Part shown: piece by piece, positions 1 to 5,841 of the stretch | How the letters are laid out: each line of letters starts with the position of its first letter | Numbering within the stretch: the stretch's first letter is position 1 | From: Nitriliruptoraceae bacterium | GTDB lineage: Bacteria; Actinomycetota; Nitriliruptoria; Nitriliruptorales; Nitriliruptoraceae | Length of the DNA: 8,028 bases | Assembly (NCBI GenBank): GCA_007120485.1 | Contig: SKNP01000145.1 | Location: forward strand, 1-8,028 | Reading direction: 5' to 3' | Notes under the pieces: model-generated | Seen by the model: the letters and a program-made list of their open reading frames with translations, nothing else | Database searches by the model: none | What the model was told of the DNA's origin: nothing | Made by a program: the position numbers and the translations under genes

Positions 1-1186
1 CACCCCGGTCGGTCGGTACGGGGGCGCGCTCCGGGACGTGCCAGTGGAGCAGTTGGCCGCCCACGTGATCGCGACCCTGCTGGCCCGGACCGGCGTCCCA
101 CCGGGATCGGTCGATGACGTCATCCTCGGACAGGGCTACGCCAACGGGGAAGCGCCAGCGCTCGGCCGCGTGGCCGCCTTGGATGCTGGCCTACCCGTCA
201 CCGTCCCCGGGCTCCAACTCGACCGCCGTTGCGGCTCGGGCCTCCAGGCGGTGCTGGACGCCGCCATGCGGGTCCAGACCGGCGCCGCCGAGGTCGTGCT
301 CGCGGGCGGCGCGGAGTCGATGAGCCAGGTCGAGTTCGCCACGCAGAGCATCCGGTGGGGCGTGCGCTCCTCCGAGGTCCCGCTGGTCGACCGGCTCGCG
401 AGAGCACGGGTGACCGCTGGCGGGCGACACCATCCGGTGCCCGGCGGCATGCTGGAGACGGCCGAGAACCTCCGACGGGAGTTCGGGATCTCCCGCGCGG
501 AACAGGATGAGCTGGCGTTGCACTCGCACCAGCGAGCGATAGCGGCACAGAAGGCTGGACGCTTCGACGACGAACTGGCACCCGTCGAGGTCCCCGTCAA
601 AGGCGGGACGACCACCATCGAACGCGACGAGCATCCCCGGGCGGACACGAGCCTGGAGACGCTGGCCGCGTTGCGGGCGATCCGGGGTGACCTCGACCCG
701 CACGCCACGGTCACCGCCGGCAACGCCTCGGGCCAGAACGACGGTGCGGCGGTCTGCTTGGTCACCACCCCGGAGCGGGCGGACGCACTGGGGGTGCGAC
801 CGTTGGCGCGCCTGGTGAGCTGGGCGGTCTCCGGGTGCGAGCCTCACCGCATGGGGATCGGGCCGGTGACGTCGGCCGCGGCGGCGCTCGATCGGGCCGG
901 ACTGACCCTGGACGAGATGGACCTCATCGAACTCAACGAGGCGTTCGCTGCCCAGGTGCTGGCGGTGACGCGCAGCTGGGGGTTGGCCGAGGCTGACCAC
1001 GAGCGGTTGAACGTCAACGGCTCCGGGATCTCGCTCGGCCATCCCATCGGCGCGACCGGCGGCCGGATCCTGGCGACCCTGCTGCGCGAACTGGACCGTC
1101 GGGAGGCCCGCTACGGCCTGGAGACGATGTGCATCGGCGGTGGCCAGGGCTTGGCGGCGGTGTTCGAGCGCTTCCCCGCGTCGTAG
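1..1186 (+). CDS. Thiolase family protein (acetyl-CoA C-acyltransferase), 5' partial
   Basis: Degradative or biosynthetic thiolase. It condenses two acyl-CoAs or cleaves a 3-ketoacyl-CoA, in fatty acid oxidation or acetoacetyl-CoA formation in the cytoplasm. The frame is open from base 2, and the residues before the GTG at 38 (TPVGRYGGALRD) match the conserved thiolase N-terminus, so the true start lies left of the window and GTG 38 is internal. Counting from base 2, 394 residues are visible, against about 390-400 for the family, so only a few are missing. Visible motifs: nucleophilic Cys77 in RRCGSGLQA, GGAESMS near 102-108, GNASGQNDGAA near 240-250, NEAFA at 312-316, His347 in GHPIGATGG, and Cys377 in CIGGGQG. 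These are the Cys/His/Cys catalytic residues. Substrate chain length cannot be read from sequence. It ends with TAG. The next gene is a sigma factor on the same strand, with no obvious functional link. Confidence 0.95.
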   Translation, partial: TPVGRYGGALRDVPVEQLAAHVIATLLARTGVPPGSVDDVILGQGYANGEAPALGRVAALDAGLPVTVPGLQLDRRCGSGLQAVLDAAMRVQTGAAEVVLAGGAESMSQVEFATQSIRWGVRSSEVPLVDRLARARVTAGGRHHPVPGGMLETAENLRREFGISRAEQDELALHSHQRAIAAQKAGRFDDELAPVEVPVKGGTTTIERDEHPRADTSLETLAALRAIRGDLDPHATVTAGNASGQNDGAAVCLVTTPERADALGVRPLARLVSWAVSGCEPHRMGIGPVTSAAAALDRAGLTLDEMDLIELNEAFAAQVLAVTRSWGLAEADHERLNVNGSGISLGHPIGATGGRILATLLRELDRREARYGLETMCIGGGQGLAAVFERFPAS

Positions 1187-1283
1187 GCGTGCCGTTCGTC
1201 CCGACGAGGGAGGGCATCCGGCCCGAGACGTGATCGACGCGAACGCGCACGGTGGACACCGGCGGACGAGGATCGGGGACACC

Positions 1284-2294
1284 GTGTTGGACCTGCTCGA
1301 CGAACCCTCGACGGCGCCGTCCGCGCGTCCCCCCAGCGAGGAACCGGAGGACGCACCGTCGGTGGCGATGACCACCGACCTCGTCCGGCAGTACCTCAAC
1401 GAGGCGGCCCGCTTCGATCTGCTCGACAAGGAGCGCGAAGCGGACCTGGCCAAGCGCTACCAGGCCGGGCTCGCCGCCGACCAGCTCCTGCGGGAGGGCA
1501 ACCTGTCACGTCGCCAGACCGAACGCCTCCGGTGGCTCGTCGCTGATGGGCAACGCGCCAAGCAGACGCTGATCCAGGCGAACCTGCGCCTGGTGGTCCC
1601 GCAGGCACGCCGGTACACCGGCCGGGATCTGGACTTCATCGAGCTGATCCAGGAAGGCAACCTGGGGCTCCTGCGGGCAGCCGAACGGTTCGATCAGACC
1701 AAGGGCTACAAGTTCTCGACCTACGCGGTCTGGTGGATCCGGCAGGCCCTCCAACGCGGGGTGACCTCCAAGGCCCGGACGATCCGGGTCCCAACCCACG
1801 TCTGGGAGCTCTCCGCGAGGGTGAACGCCGCCGACCAGCGGTTGCGCCAGGACCATGGGCACGAACCGACCGAAGCGGACCTCGCCGCGGCCACCGACCT
1901 GACCGTGGAGCGTCTGCGGGAGGTCACCAGCGCGATGCAACGACTTGCCAGCCTCGACCGGGTCGTCGGCGAGGAGGGTGAGACCACCATGGGCGAGGTC
2001 ATCGCCGATGAGCACGCGCCGCTCCCGGTCGATCGGGTGCTCGAGGACGACCTCATCCGCCGGGTCCACGAGGCGATCGACCTGCTCGACGACCGGGAGC
2101 GCCGGGTGCTGGTGCTGCGGTTCGGGCTCGAAGGCCACCAGCCGCAGACCCTCGAGGAGATCGGCACGGAGCTCGGCCTCACGCGGGAGCGGATCCGTCA
2201 GATGCAGAACCGCGCCCTGGCGAGGCTGCGCGCCCTACCGCCCCGCCACGACCTCGCCAGCCTGCTCGACCGGCACGAACCCGTCGGCGCGTGA
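1284..2294 (+). CDS. RNA polymerase sigma factor, sigma-70 family (SigA/HrdB-like, no region 1.1)
   Basis: Directs RNA polymerase to promoters. From GTG 1284 the protein is 336 aa. A short acidic N-terminus is followed by region 1.2 (about 30-62, with DLVRQYLNEA), region 2 (about 98-160, with the core-binding DFIELIQEGNLGLLRA stretch and the DNA-melting/-10 segment KGYKFSTYAVWWIRQ at 140-154), RTIRVPTHV at 165-173, region 3 to about 218, and region 4.2 helix-turn-helix TLEEIGTELGLTRERIRQ at 289-306. There is no long region 1.1. That and the small size point to a group 2 (alternative, primary-like) sigma rather than the main housekeeping one, although the -10-reading residues resemble RpoD. 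The start is uncertain. GTG 1284 has a weak GGGGA four bases upstream. ATG 1368, just before region 1.2, and GTG 1230 are alternatives, and the frame stays open back to 1140 inside the thiolase gene. The stress or stage it controls is unknown. Confidence 0.9.
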   Translation: MLDLLDEPSTAPSARPPSEEPEDAPSVAMTTDLVRQYLNEAARFDLLDKEREADLAKRYQAGLAADQLLREGNLSRRQTERLRWLVADGQRAKQTLIQANLRLVVPQARRYTGRDLDFIELIQEGNLGLLRAAERFDQTKGYKFSTYAVWWIRQALQRGVTSKARTIRVPTHVWELSARVNAADQRLRQDHGHEPTEADLAAATDLTVERLREVTSAMQRLASLDRVVGEEGETTMGEVIADEHAPLPVDRVLEDDLIRRVHEAIDLLDDRERRVLVLRFGLEGHQPQTLEEIGTELGLTRERIRQMQNRALARLRALPPRHDLASLLDRHEPVGA

Positions 2295-2394
2295 CCGCCC
2301 GGTGCCGACGTCCGCATGACACCGGCGTCGACGCGACCAGCACGGGCCACGACCAGCACGGGCCAGGTGCGGGCACGGCCGAGGTGCAGGCCGA
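2295..2394. other. Convergent intergenic region between sigma factor and suf operon
   Basis: One hundred bases separate the 3' ends of two convergent transcription units. I see no gene here. It must contain or adjoin terminators for both strands, but no run of T follows any hairpin on either strand. Two weak stems are visible. The first pairs 2296-2304 with 2320-2327 (CGCCCGGTG with CACCGGCG, one bulged C, 15-base loop). The second is in 2361-2380 (GGCC/GGCC plus GTG/CAC around a CGGG loop, with a 2-base bulge). A 10-base palindrome GCGTCGACGC sits at 2325-2334, and a tandem repeat follows. Termination may be by U-tract-less hairpins or Rho; this is inference. Confidence 0.5.
2334..2365. repeat. 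Perfect 16-bp tandem duplication (2 copies)
   Basis: The unit CGACCAGCACGGGCCA occurs at 2334-2349 and again, identical and directly adjacent, at 2350-2365. The following bases (GGTGCGGGCACGGCC) look like a decayed partial copy, but the match is loose. It lies in non-coding DNA between two convergent genes. It may be a simple slippage duplication; the function, if any, is unknown. Confidence 0.85.
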
Positions 2395-2856
2395 TCAGAT
2401 GTTCATGCCCATCGCGCGCAGCTCCTCGCGCACGTAGTCGGCGATCATGTCGGTCGACCAGGGCGGCGAGAACGTGAACTCGACCTCGACCCGGTCCACG
2501 CCGGGCATCGCCCCGAGGATCACCGAGCACTGCTGGTGGATCACCTCGGTGAGGGGGCAGCCCATCGAGGTCAGCGTCATCAGCACGTGCGCGTACCCGC
2601 GCTCGGGCTTGGTGACCTCGTAGACCAGCCCCAGATCGACGATGTTGTAGCCGATCTCCGGGTCCACGACGGCTCGCAGACCGTTCATCAGGTCCTGCCC
2701 GGACGGCATCCCGTCCTCCTCGAGCGGCAGGTCCTCGAAGGGGTGCCGCTGCCGAGGCGCTTCCTCCTGCGTCGGCGCGTTGCCGTCGGGCGTGTCGTAC
2801 TCCGGGACGACCTCGTCGGTCAGCGTGGTGCCGGTGTCGTTGTCCTGCTGGCTCAC
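2395..2856 (-). CDS. sufT: SufT-type iron-sulfur assembly factor (DUF59/MIP18 family)
   Basis: A 153-aa protein of the DUF59/MIP18 family, which acts in iron-sulfur cluster maturation or delivery in the cytoplasm. The N-terminal 50 residues are acidic and low in complexity, probably disordered. The domain starts near 54 and carries the family hallmark DPEIGYNIVDLGLVYEV at 65-81, then the conserved LTSMGCPLTE with Cys100; Cys110 follows. The C-terminus has the usual FSPPWSTDMI segment near 129-138. Start GTG 2856 lies 3 bases past the sufU stop, with GAGGAG inside the last sufU codons six bases upstream, so the two genes are probably translationally coupled. It is the last gene of the suf cluster, as in many Gram-positives. 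Related phenylacetate-pathway PaaD proteins share the fold, but the suf context favours SufT. Confidence 0.92.
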   Translation of the reverse strand: MSQQDNDTGTTLTDEVVPEYDTPDGNAPTQEEAPRQRHPFEDLPLEEDGMPSGQDLMNGLRAVVDPEIGYNIVDLGLVYEVTKPERGYAHVLMTLTSMGCPLTEVIHQQCSVILGAMPGVDRVEVEFTFSPPWSTDMIADYVREELRAMGMNI

Positions 2857-2859
2857 GGC

Positions 2860-3324
2860 TTACTCCTCGTGGGTCACGGTGTGCGCGGAAGCGCCGCGCT
2901 CGTAGGTCTCGATGGCGTCCTTGAGGGCCATCCAGCCGAGCAGCGCACACTTCACGCGGACGGGGAACTTGGCGACACCCTGGAAGGCGACCCCGTCCTT
3001 GAGATCGTCGGCACGGGCCGGTTCGTCACCGTGCATCATGCGGCGGAAGTCCTCGGTGAGGTCCAGCGCGTCCTTCAGGTCGCGTCCGATGACGGCATCG
3101 GTCATCGCCGACGCGGCCGCCTGGCTGATCGAACAGCCCTCGCCGTCGAACACCACGGCATCGACCGCATCGTCGACGACGCGCAGCCGCAGGTCCATCT
3201 CGTCACCGCAGAGCGGGTTGGAGTGGTGCACGGCGACGGCTTCGTCCTCGAGCGACGGCGCACGGTTCAACGGCTTGCGGTAATGGTCCAGGATGATCTC
3301 CTGGTACATGTCCTCAAGGCTCAC
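2860..3324 (-). CDS. sufU: Zinc-dependent sulfur transfer protein SufU
   Basis: A 154-aa SufU. It accepts persulfide sulfur from the desulfurase SufS and passes it to the SufBCD scaffold. GTG 3324 is chosen because GGAGG lies six bases upstream and the protein then begins VSLEDMYQEIILDHYRKP, the normal N-terminus of the family. The longer open frame (to 3447) would run into the sufS coding region and adds no conserved sequence. Zinc ligands are visible: Cys39 and Asp41 in NPLCGDEMD, Cys64 in GEGCSISQA, and Cys126 in VKCALLGW. Their spacing is the same as Cys41, Asp43, Cys66 and Cys128 of Bacillus subtilis SufU (recalled numbering). The long stretch between Cys64 and Cys126 holds the insertion that separates SufU from IscU. 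The gene is 34 bases downstream of sufS. SufU would act as a transferase rather than as a scaffold. Confidence 0.95.
   Translation of the reverse strand: MSLEDMYQEIILDHYRKPLNRAPSLEDEAVAVHHSNPLCGDEMDLRLRVVDDAVDAVVFDGEGCSISQAAASAMTDAVIGRDLKDALDLTEDFRRMMHGDEPARADDLKDGVAFQGVAKFPVRVKCALLGWMALKDAIETYERGASAHTVTHEE
2863..2868 (-). promoter_or_regulatory. Ribosome binding site of sufT
   Basis: GAGGAG on the minus strand, six bases before GTG 2856, embedded in the final Glu codons of sufU. It supports the GTG start and coupled translation. Confidence 0.7.
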
Positions 3325-3330
3325 AGCTGG

Positions 3331-3335
3331 CCTCC
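3331..3335 (-). promoter_or_regulatory. Ribosome binding site of sufU
   Basis: A perfect GGAGG on the minus strand, six bases before GTG 3324. It decides the sufU start against upstream candidates in the same frame. Confidence 0.8.
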
Positions 3336-3358
3336 GGGGTGCGGGCGCACGGACCCGT

Positions 3359-4594
3359 TCATCGGGCGAAGAACGTCTTGGCGGCCTCGATGCCGTCCAC
3401 GAGCGGTTCGAGGTCGTCGCGATCGTTGTAGACGTACGCGCTGGCACGGGCGGTCGCGGTCAGGCCCAGACACCGCATGAGCGGCTTGGTGCAGTGGTGG
3501 CCGACCCGCACGCAGACGCCCTTCGAGCCGAGCATCGCACCGACGTCGTGGGGATGGACGCCGTCGACCGCGAAGGACACGGCCGCTCCGCGCAGCGCCG
3601 GGTCGGACGGCCCGTGGATCGTGACCCCGTCGATGCCGCCGACCGCGTCGAGCAGTCCGGCCGCCATATCGACCTCGTGCTCGCGGACCGCGTCCATCCC
3701 GAGGTCGGTGAGCAGGTCGACGGCCGCACCGAGCCCCGCCGCCTCCGCGATCATCGGGGTACCAGCCTCGAACTTGTGCGGGATGTCGTTCCAGGTCGCG
3801 CCCTCGAGGGTGACGTCGCGGATCATGTCACCGCCGGTCAGGAACGGTTCCATCGACTCCAGCAGTTCGGGCCGAGCGATCAGCGCACCGATCCCGGTCG
3901 GGCCCAGCATCTTGTGCCCGGTGATCGCGTAGAAGTCGACGTCCAGTTCGCGGAAGCTCACCGGCAGGTGCGGCACCGCCTGCGCGCCGTCGATGTGCAC
4001 CTTCGCGTCCGGGTTGGCCTCGCGGACGACCCCGGCGAGCTCCGCGACGTCGTTGATCGTGCCGAGCACGTTCGAGACGTGGACCGCGGCCAGGAACCGC
4101 ACCTTGCCGTCGGCGACCAGCTCGCGGGCGGCATCGAGATCCAACTGCCCGTCGTCGGTGAGCGGGACGTGGCGTACCTCGAAGCCGAGCTCGTTCGCGG
4201 CGGTGGTGAACGGCACGTGGTTGGCGTGGTGCTCCATCACCGTGGTCAGCAACGCATCACCCGGGCCGAGCTGCCGGCGCACCCACGAGTAGGCCACCAG
4301 GTTGCACCCCTCGGTGGCGTTCTTGGTGAACACCACGCCCCGCGGATCCGCGTCGAGGAAGGTCGCGAGCTTGGCGCGTGCTCCCTCGTAGAGGTCCGTG
4401 GCTTCCTCGGCGAGCTGGTAGACGCCCCGGTGGACGTTGGACCGTGACCAGCTGTAGTAGCGGTCCATCGCGTCGAGCACGACCCGTGGGGTCTGCGACG
4501 ACGCGCCCGAATCGAGGTAGACCAGGCGGTGGCCGTCGATCTCGCGCTGCAGGGTCGGGAACTCCTTCCGCAGCGCGGGGACGTCGAACGCCAT
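3359..4594 (-). CDS. sufS: Cysteine desulfurase SufS (group II, PLP-dependent)
   Basis: A 411-aa aminotransferase-fold (class V) cysteine desulfurase. It converts cysteine to alanine and holds the sulfur as a persulfide for SufU. Visible: N-terminal FPTLQREIDGHRLVYLDSGASSQ; PLP contacts His123 in the EHHANHVPF motif, Asp202 and Gln205 in HIDGAQAVPH; Schiff-base Lys228 in ITGHKMLGPTG; and catalytic Cys368 in RVGHHCTKPLM on the short loop typical of group II enzymes. His349, 19 residues before the catalytic Cys, matches the position of B. subtilis SufS His342, reported to bind the SufU zinc. ATG 4594 is chosen because TGAGG lies six bases upstream and the family N-terminus begins here. Extension of the frame to 4759 would read into sufC and is not conserved. 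It lies between sufC (97-base gap) and sufU. Confidence 0.97.
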   Translation of the reverse strand: MAFDVPALRKEFPTLQREIDGHRLVYLDSGASSQTPRVVLDAMDRYYSWSRSNVHRGVYQLAEEATDLYEGARAKLATFLDADPRGVVFTKNATEGCNLVAYSWVRRQLGPGDALLTTVMEHHANHVPFTTAANELGFEVRHVPLTDDGQLDLDAARELVADGKVRFLAAVHVSNVLGTINDVAELAGVVREANPDAKVHIDGAQAVPHLPVSFRELDVDFYAITGHKMLGPTGIGALIARPELLESMEPFLTGGDMIRDVTLEGATWNDIPHKFEAGTPMIAEAAGLGAAVDLLTDLGMDAVREHEVDMAAGLLDAVGGIDGVTIHGPSDPALRGAAVSFAVDGVHPHDVGAMLGSKGVCVRVGHHCTKPLMRCLGLTATARASAYVYNDRDDLEPLVDGIEAAKTFFAR

Positions 4595-4600
4595 GATGTG

Positions 4601-4605
4601 CCTCA
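4601..4605 (-). promoter_or_regulatory. Ribosome binding site of sufS
   Basis: TGAGG on the minus strand, six bases before ATG 4594. It supports this start over the longer frame reaching back into sufC. Confidence 0.7.
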
Positions 4606-4694
4606 GCTGATCGGGGTGATGAGCGTGCCTGACGGCAGCGCCGGCTTCCAGCTCCGGTCGGTGCGACGGTGCACCGCGGTCGTCGCGCGCGCGT

Positions 4695-5435
4695 TCAGGC
4701 GGTCGTCCTGAGGTTCTCGTAGCCGTGCTCCTCGAGCTCGTCCGCGAGCTCGGGTCCACCGGAAGCGACGATGCGGCCCTCGAACATCACGTGGACCTCG
4801 TCGGGCTGGATGTAGCGCAGGATGCGGGTGTAGTGGGTGATGATCAGGACACCGAGGTCCGGACCCGACAAGCGGTTGACACCCTCCGCGACCGTCTTGA
4901 GCGCATCGACGTCCAACCCGGAGTCGGTCTCGTCGAGCACGGCCAACTCCGGCCGCAGCAGGGCCGCCTGGAGGATCTCGAACCGCTTCTTCTCGCCGCC
5001 GGAGAAGCCCTCGTTGATCGAGCGCTGGAGGAACGACTGGTCGACGCCCAGTTCGCTCATCTCCTCACGGAGGCGCGTCATGAACTCGCGGACCGGGATG
5101 TCCTCCTCGTTGACCGAGTTCACGGCGGTCCGCAGGAAGTTGGTCAGCGACACACCCGGCACCTCGACCGGGTACTGCATCGCCAGGAAGACCCCCAGCT
5201 TGGCGCGCTCGTCCGGCGTCAGCTCGTTGAGTTCGGTGCCCTTCCAATGCACCGACCCGCCCGTGATGTCGTACGCCGGGTGGCCGGCGATCGCGTAGGC
5301 GAGCGTCGACTTGCCGGAGCCGTTCGGGCCCATCAGCGCGAGCGTCTTGCCCTTGTCCAGTTCGAGGTCGACGCCGTGCAGCAGTTCGGTGCCGTCAGCT
5401 TCGACCTTCAGGTCGCGGATCTCGAGGTCAGCCAT
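4695..5435 (-). CDS. sufC: Fe-S cluster assembly ATPase SufC
   Basis: A 246-aa ABC-type ATPase. It is the soluble energising subunit of the SufBCD scaffold, not a transporter. Visible: Walker A GPNGSGKS at 36-43, Q-loop Gln87 in AMQYPVEVPG, ABC signature FSGGEKKR at 144-151 (the GGEKKR form typical of SufC), Walker B LAVLDETDSGLD at 164-175, and switch His201 in IITHYTRIL. Length is normal for SufC (about 245-260). Start ATG 5435 is preceded by a loose GAGAGAG about ten bases upstream, a weaker site than those of its neighbours. It lies 70 bases after the Rieske gene, across a hairpin, and about 97 bases before sufS, so its expression may be set partly independently of sufBD. SufC dimerises on binding SufB and SufD, which opens the scaffold for cluster building; this is family knowledge. 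Confidence 0.98.
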   Translation of the reverse strand: MADLEIRDLKVEADGTELLHGVDLELDKGKTLALMGPNGSGKSTLAYAIAGHPAYDITGGSVHWKGTELNELTPDERAKLGVFLAMQYPVEVPGVSLTNFLRTAVNSVNEEDIPVREFMTRLREEMSELGVDQSFLQRSINEGFSGGEKKRFEILQAALLRPELAVLDETDSGLDVDALKTVAEGVNRLSGPDLGVLIITHYTRILRYIQPDEVHVMFEGRIVASGGPELADELEEHGYENLRTTA

Positions 5436-5472
5436 GGGTGGTCATCTCTCTCGTCGTGATGTGGAGCGGGTG

Positions 5473-5497
5473 CGAGGCGCGGCGGGCCGGCGCCTCG
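5473..5497 (-). other. GC-rich hairpin between Rieske gene and sufC
   Basis: A perfect 8-bp inverted repeat, CGAGGCGC (5473-5480) and GCGCCTCG (5490-5497), with a 9-base loop. In the minus-strand mRNA it lies nine bases past the Rieske stop codon. No U-tract follows, so it is not a classic terminator. It could mark an RNA processing or stability boundary inside the operon, or cause partial read-through. Inverted repeats of this length arise by chance in GC-rich DNA, so the role is open. Confidence 0.5.
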
Positions 5498-5505
5498 AGG
5501 TCGGA

Positions 5506-5841
5506 TCAGTGCTCGGGGAAGGGCGCGCCGTTGGTCGCGGTCGACACGTCCACGTGGATGTCGTCGCCCTCGACCGAGACCGCGAAGGTGGGGATCGGCG
5601 TCATCGCCGGCAGCGACGATGGCTTGCCGGTGTCCAGGTCGAAGGTGGAGCCGTGCAGGGAGCACTCCACCCCGTTGCCGAAGACCAGCCCACCCTCCGA
5701 CAGCGACCACTGCTGGTGCGAGCAGGTGTCGTGGACGGCTCGGACGTCGTCACCGAACTTCACGAGGCAGACGGGGACCCCGTCGACGTCGACCCGGTAG
5801 GGGGTCACGTCCTCGAGGTCGCTCAGGCGGGCGTGTGCCAT
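5506..5841 (-). CDS. Rieske [2Fe-2S] ferredoxin-like protein of the suf operon
   Basis: A 111-aa small Rieske protein resembling the ferredoxin subunits of aromatic-ring dioxygenases. Cluster ligands are visible: Cys40 and His42 in DTCSHQQ, and Cys60 and His63 in ECSLHGSTFD, with the usual GKP turn after them (72-74). There is no signal peptide, Tat motif or membrane segment, so it is cytoplasmic. ATG 5841 overlaps the sufD stop by one base (TGATG), indicating coupled translation. No oxygenase or reductase gene is nearby, so a role in aromatic degradation is unlikely despite the usual automatic name. In actinobacteria such as Streptomyces a similar gene sits between sufD and sufC. It may donate electrons for cluster assembly, or be a client or iron-sulfur sensor of the pathway; this is inference. 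Confidence 0.93.
   Translation of the reverse strand: MAHARLSDLEDVTPYRVDVDGVPVCLVKFGDDVRAVHDTCSHQQWSLSEGGLVFGNGVECSLHGSTFDLDTGKPSSLPAMTPIPTFAVSVEGDDIHVDVSTATNGAPFPEH

Noticed and set aside
1187..1283. Possible promoter between thiolase and sigma factor
   Set aside because: I looked for -35/-10 elements and found no convincing pair; only a purine-rich GAGGGAGGG stretch near 1205-1213, too far from the likely start codon to act as its ribosome-binding site.
191..1453. A 420-codon minus-strand open frame antisense to the thiolase
   Set aside because: Arg/Ala/Gly-rich with no family resemblance. The thiolase frame carries every expected motif.
2536..3480. A 314-codon plus-strand open frame antisense to sufT and sufU
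   Set aside because: It lies across two well-supported genes and shows no conserved motif of its own.
3293..4447. A 384-codon plus-strand open frame antisense to sufS
   Set aside because: No recognisable domain. The composition is that of a mirrored GC-rich gene, and sufS on the other strand has all catalytic residues.
4595..4759. A 55-residue N-terminal extension of SufS
   Set aside because: It would overlap the sufC coding region, is not conserved in the family, and a good ribosome-binding site precedes ATG 4594.
5428..5445. A five-codon mini-ORF (MTTHG) overlapping the sufC start on the minus strand
   Set aside because: It is preceded by GAGAGAG and ends just inside sufC, so it could act as a leader, but such tiny frames are common by chance and nothing else supports it.
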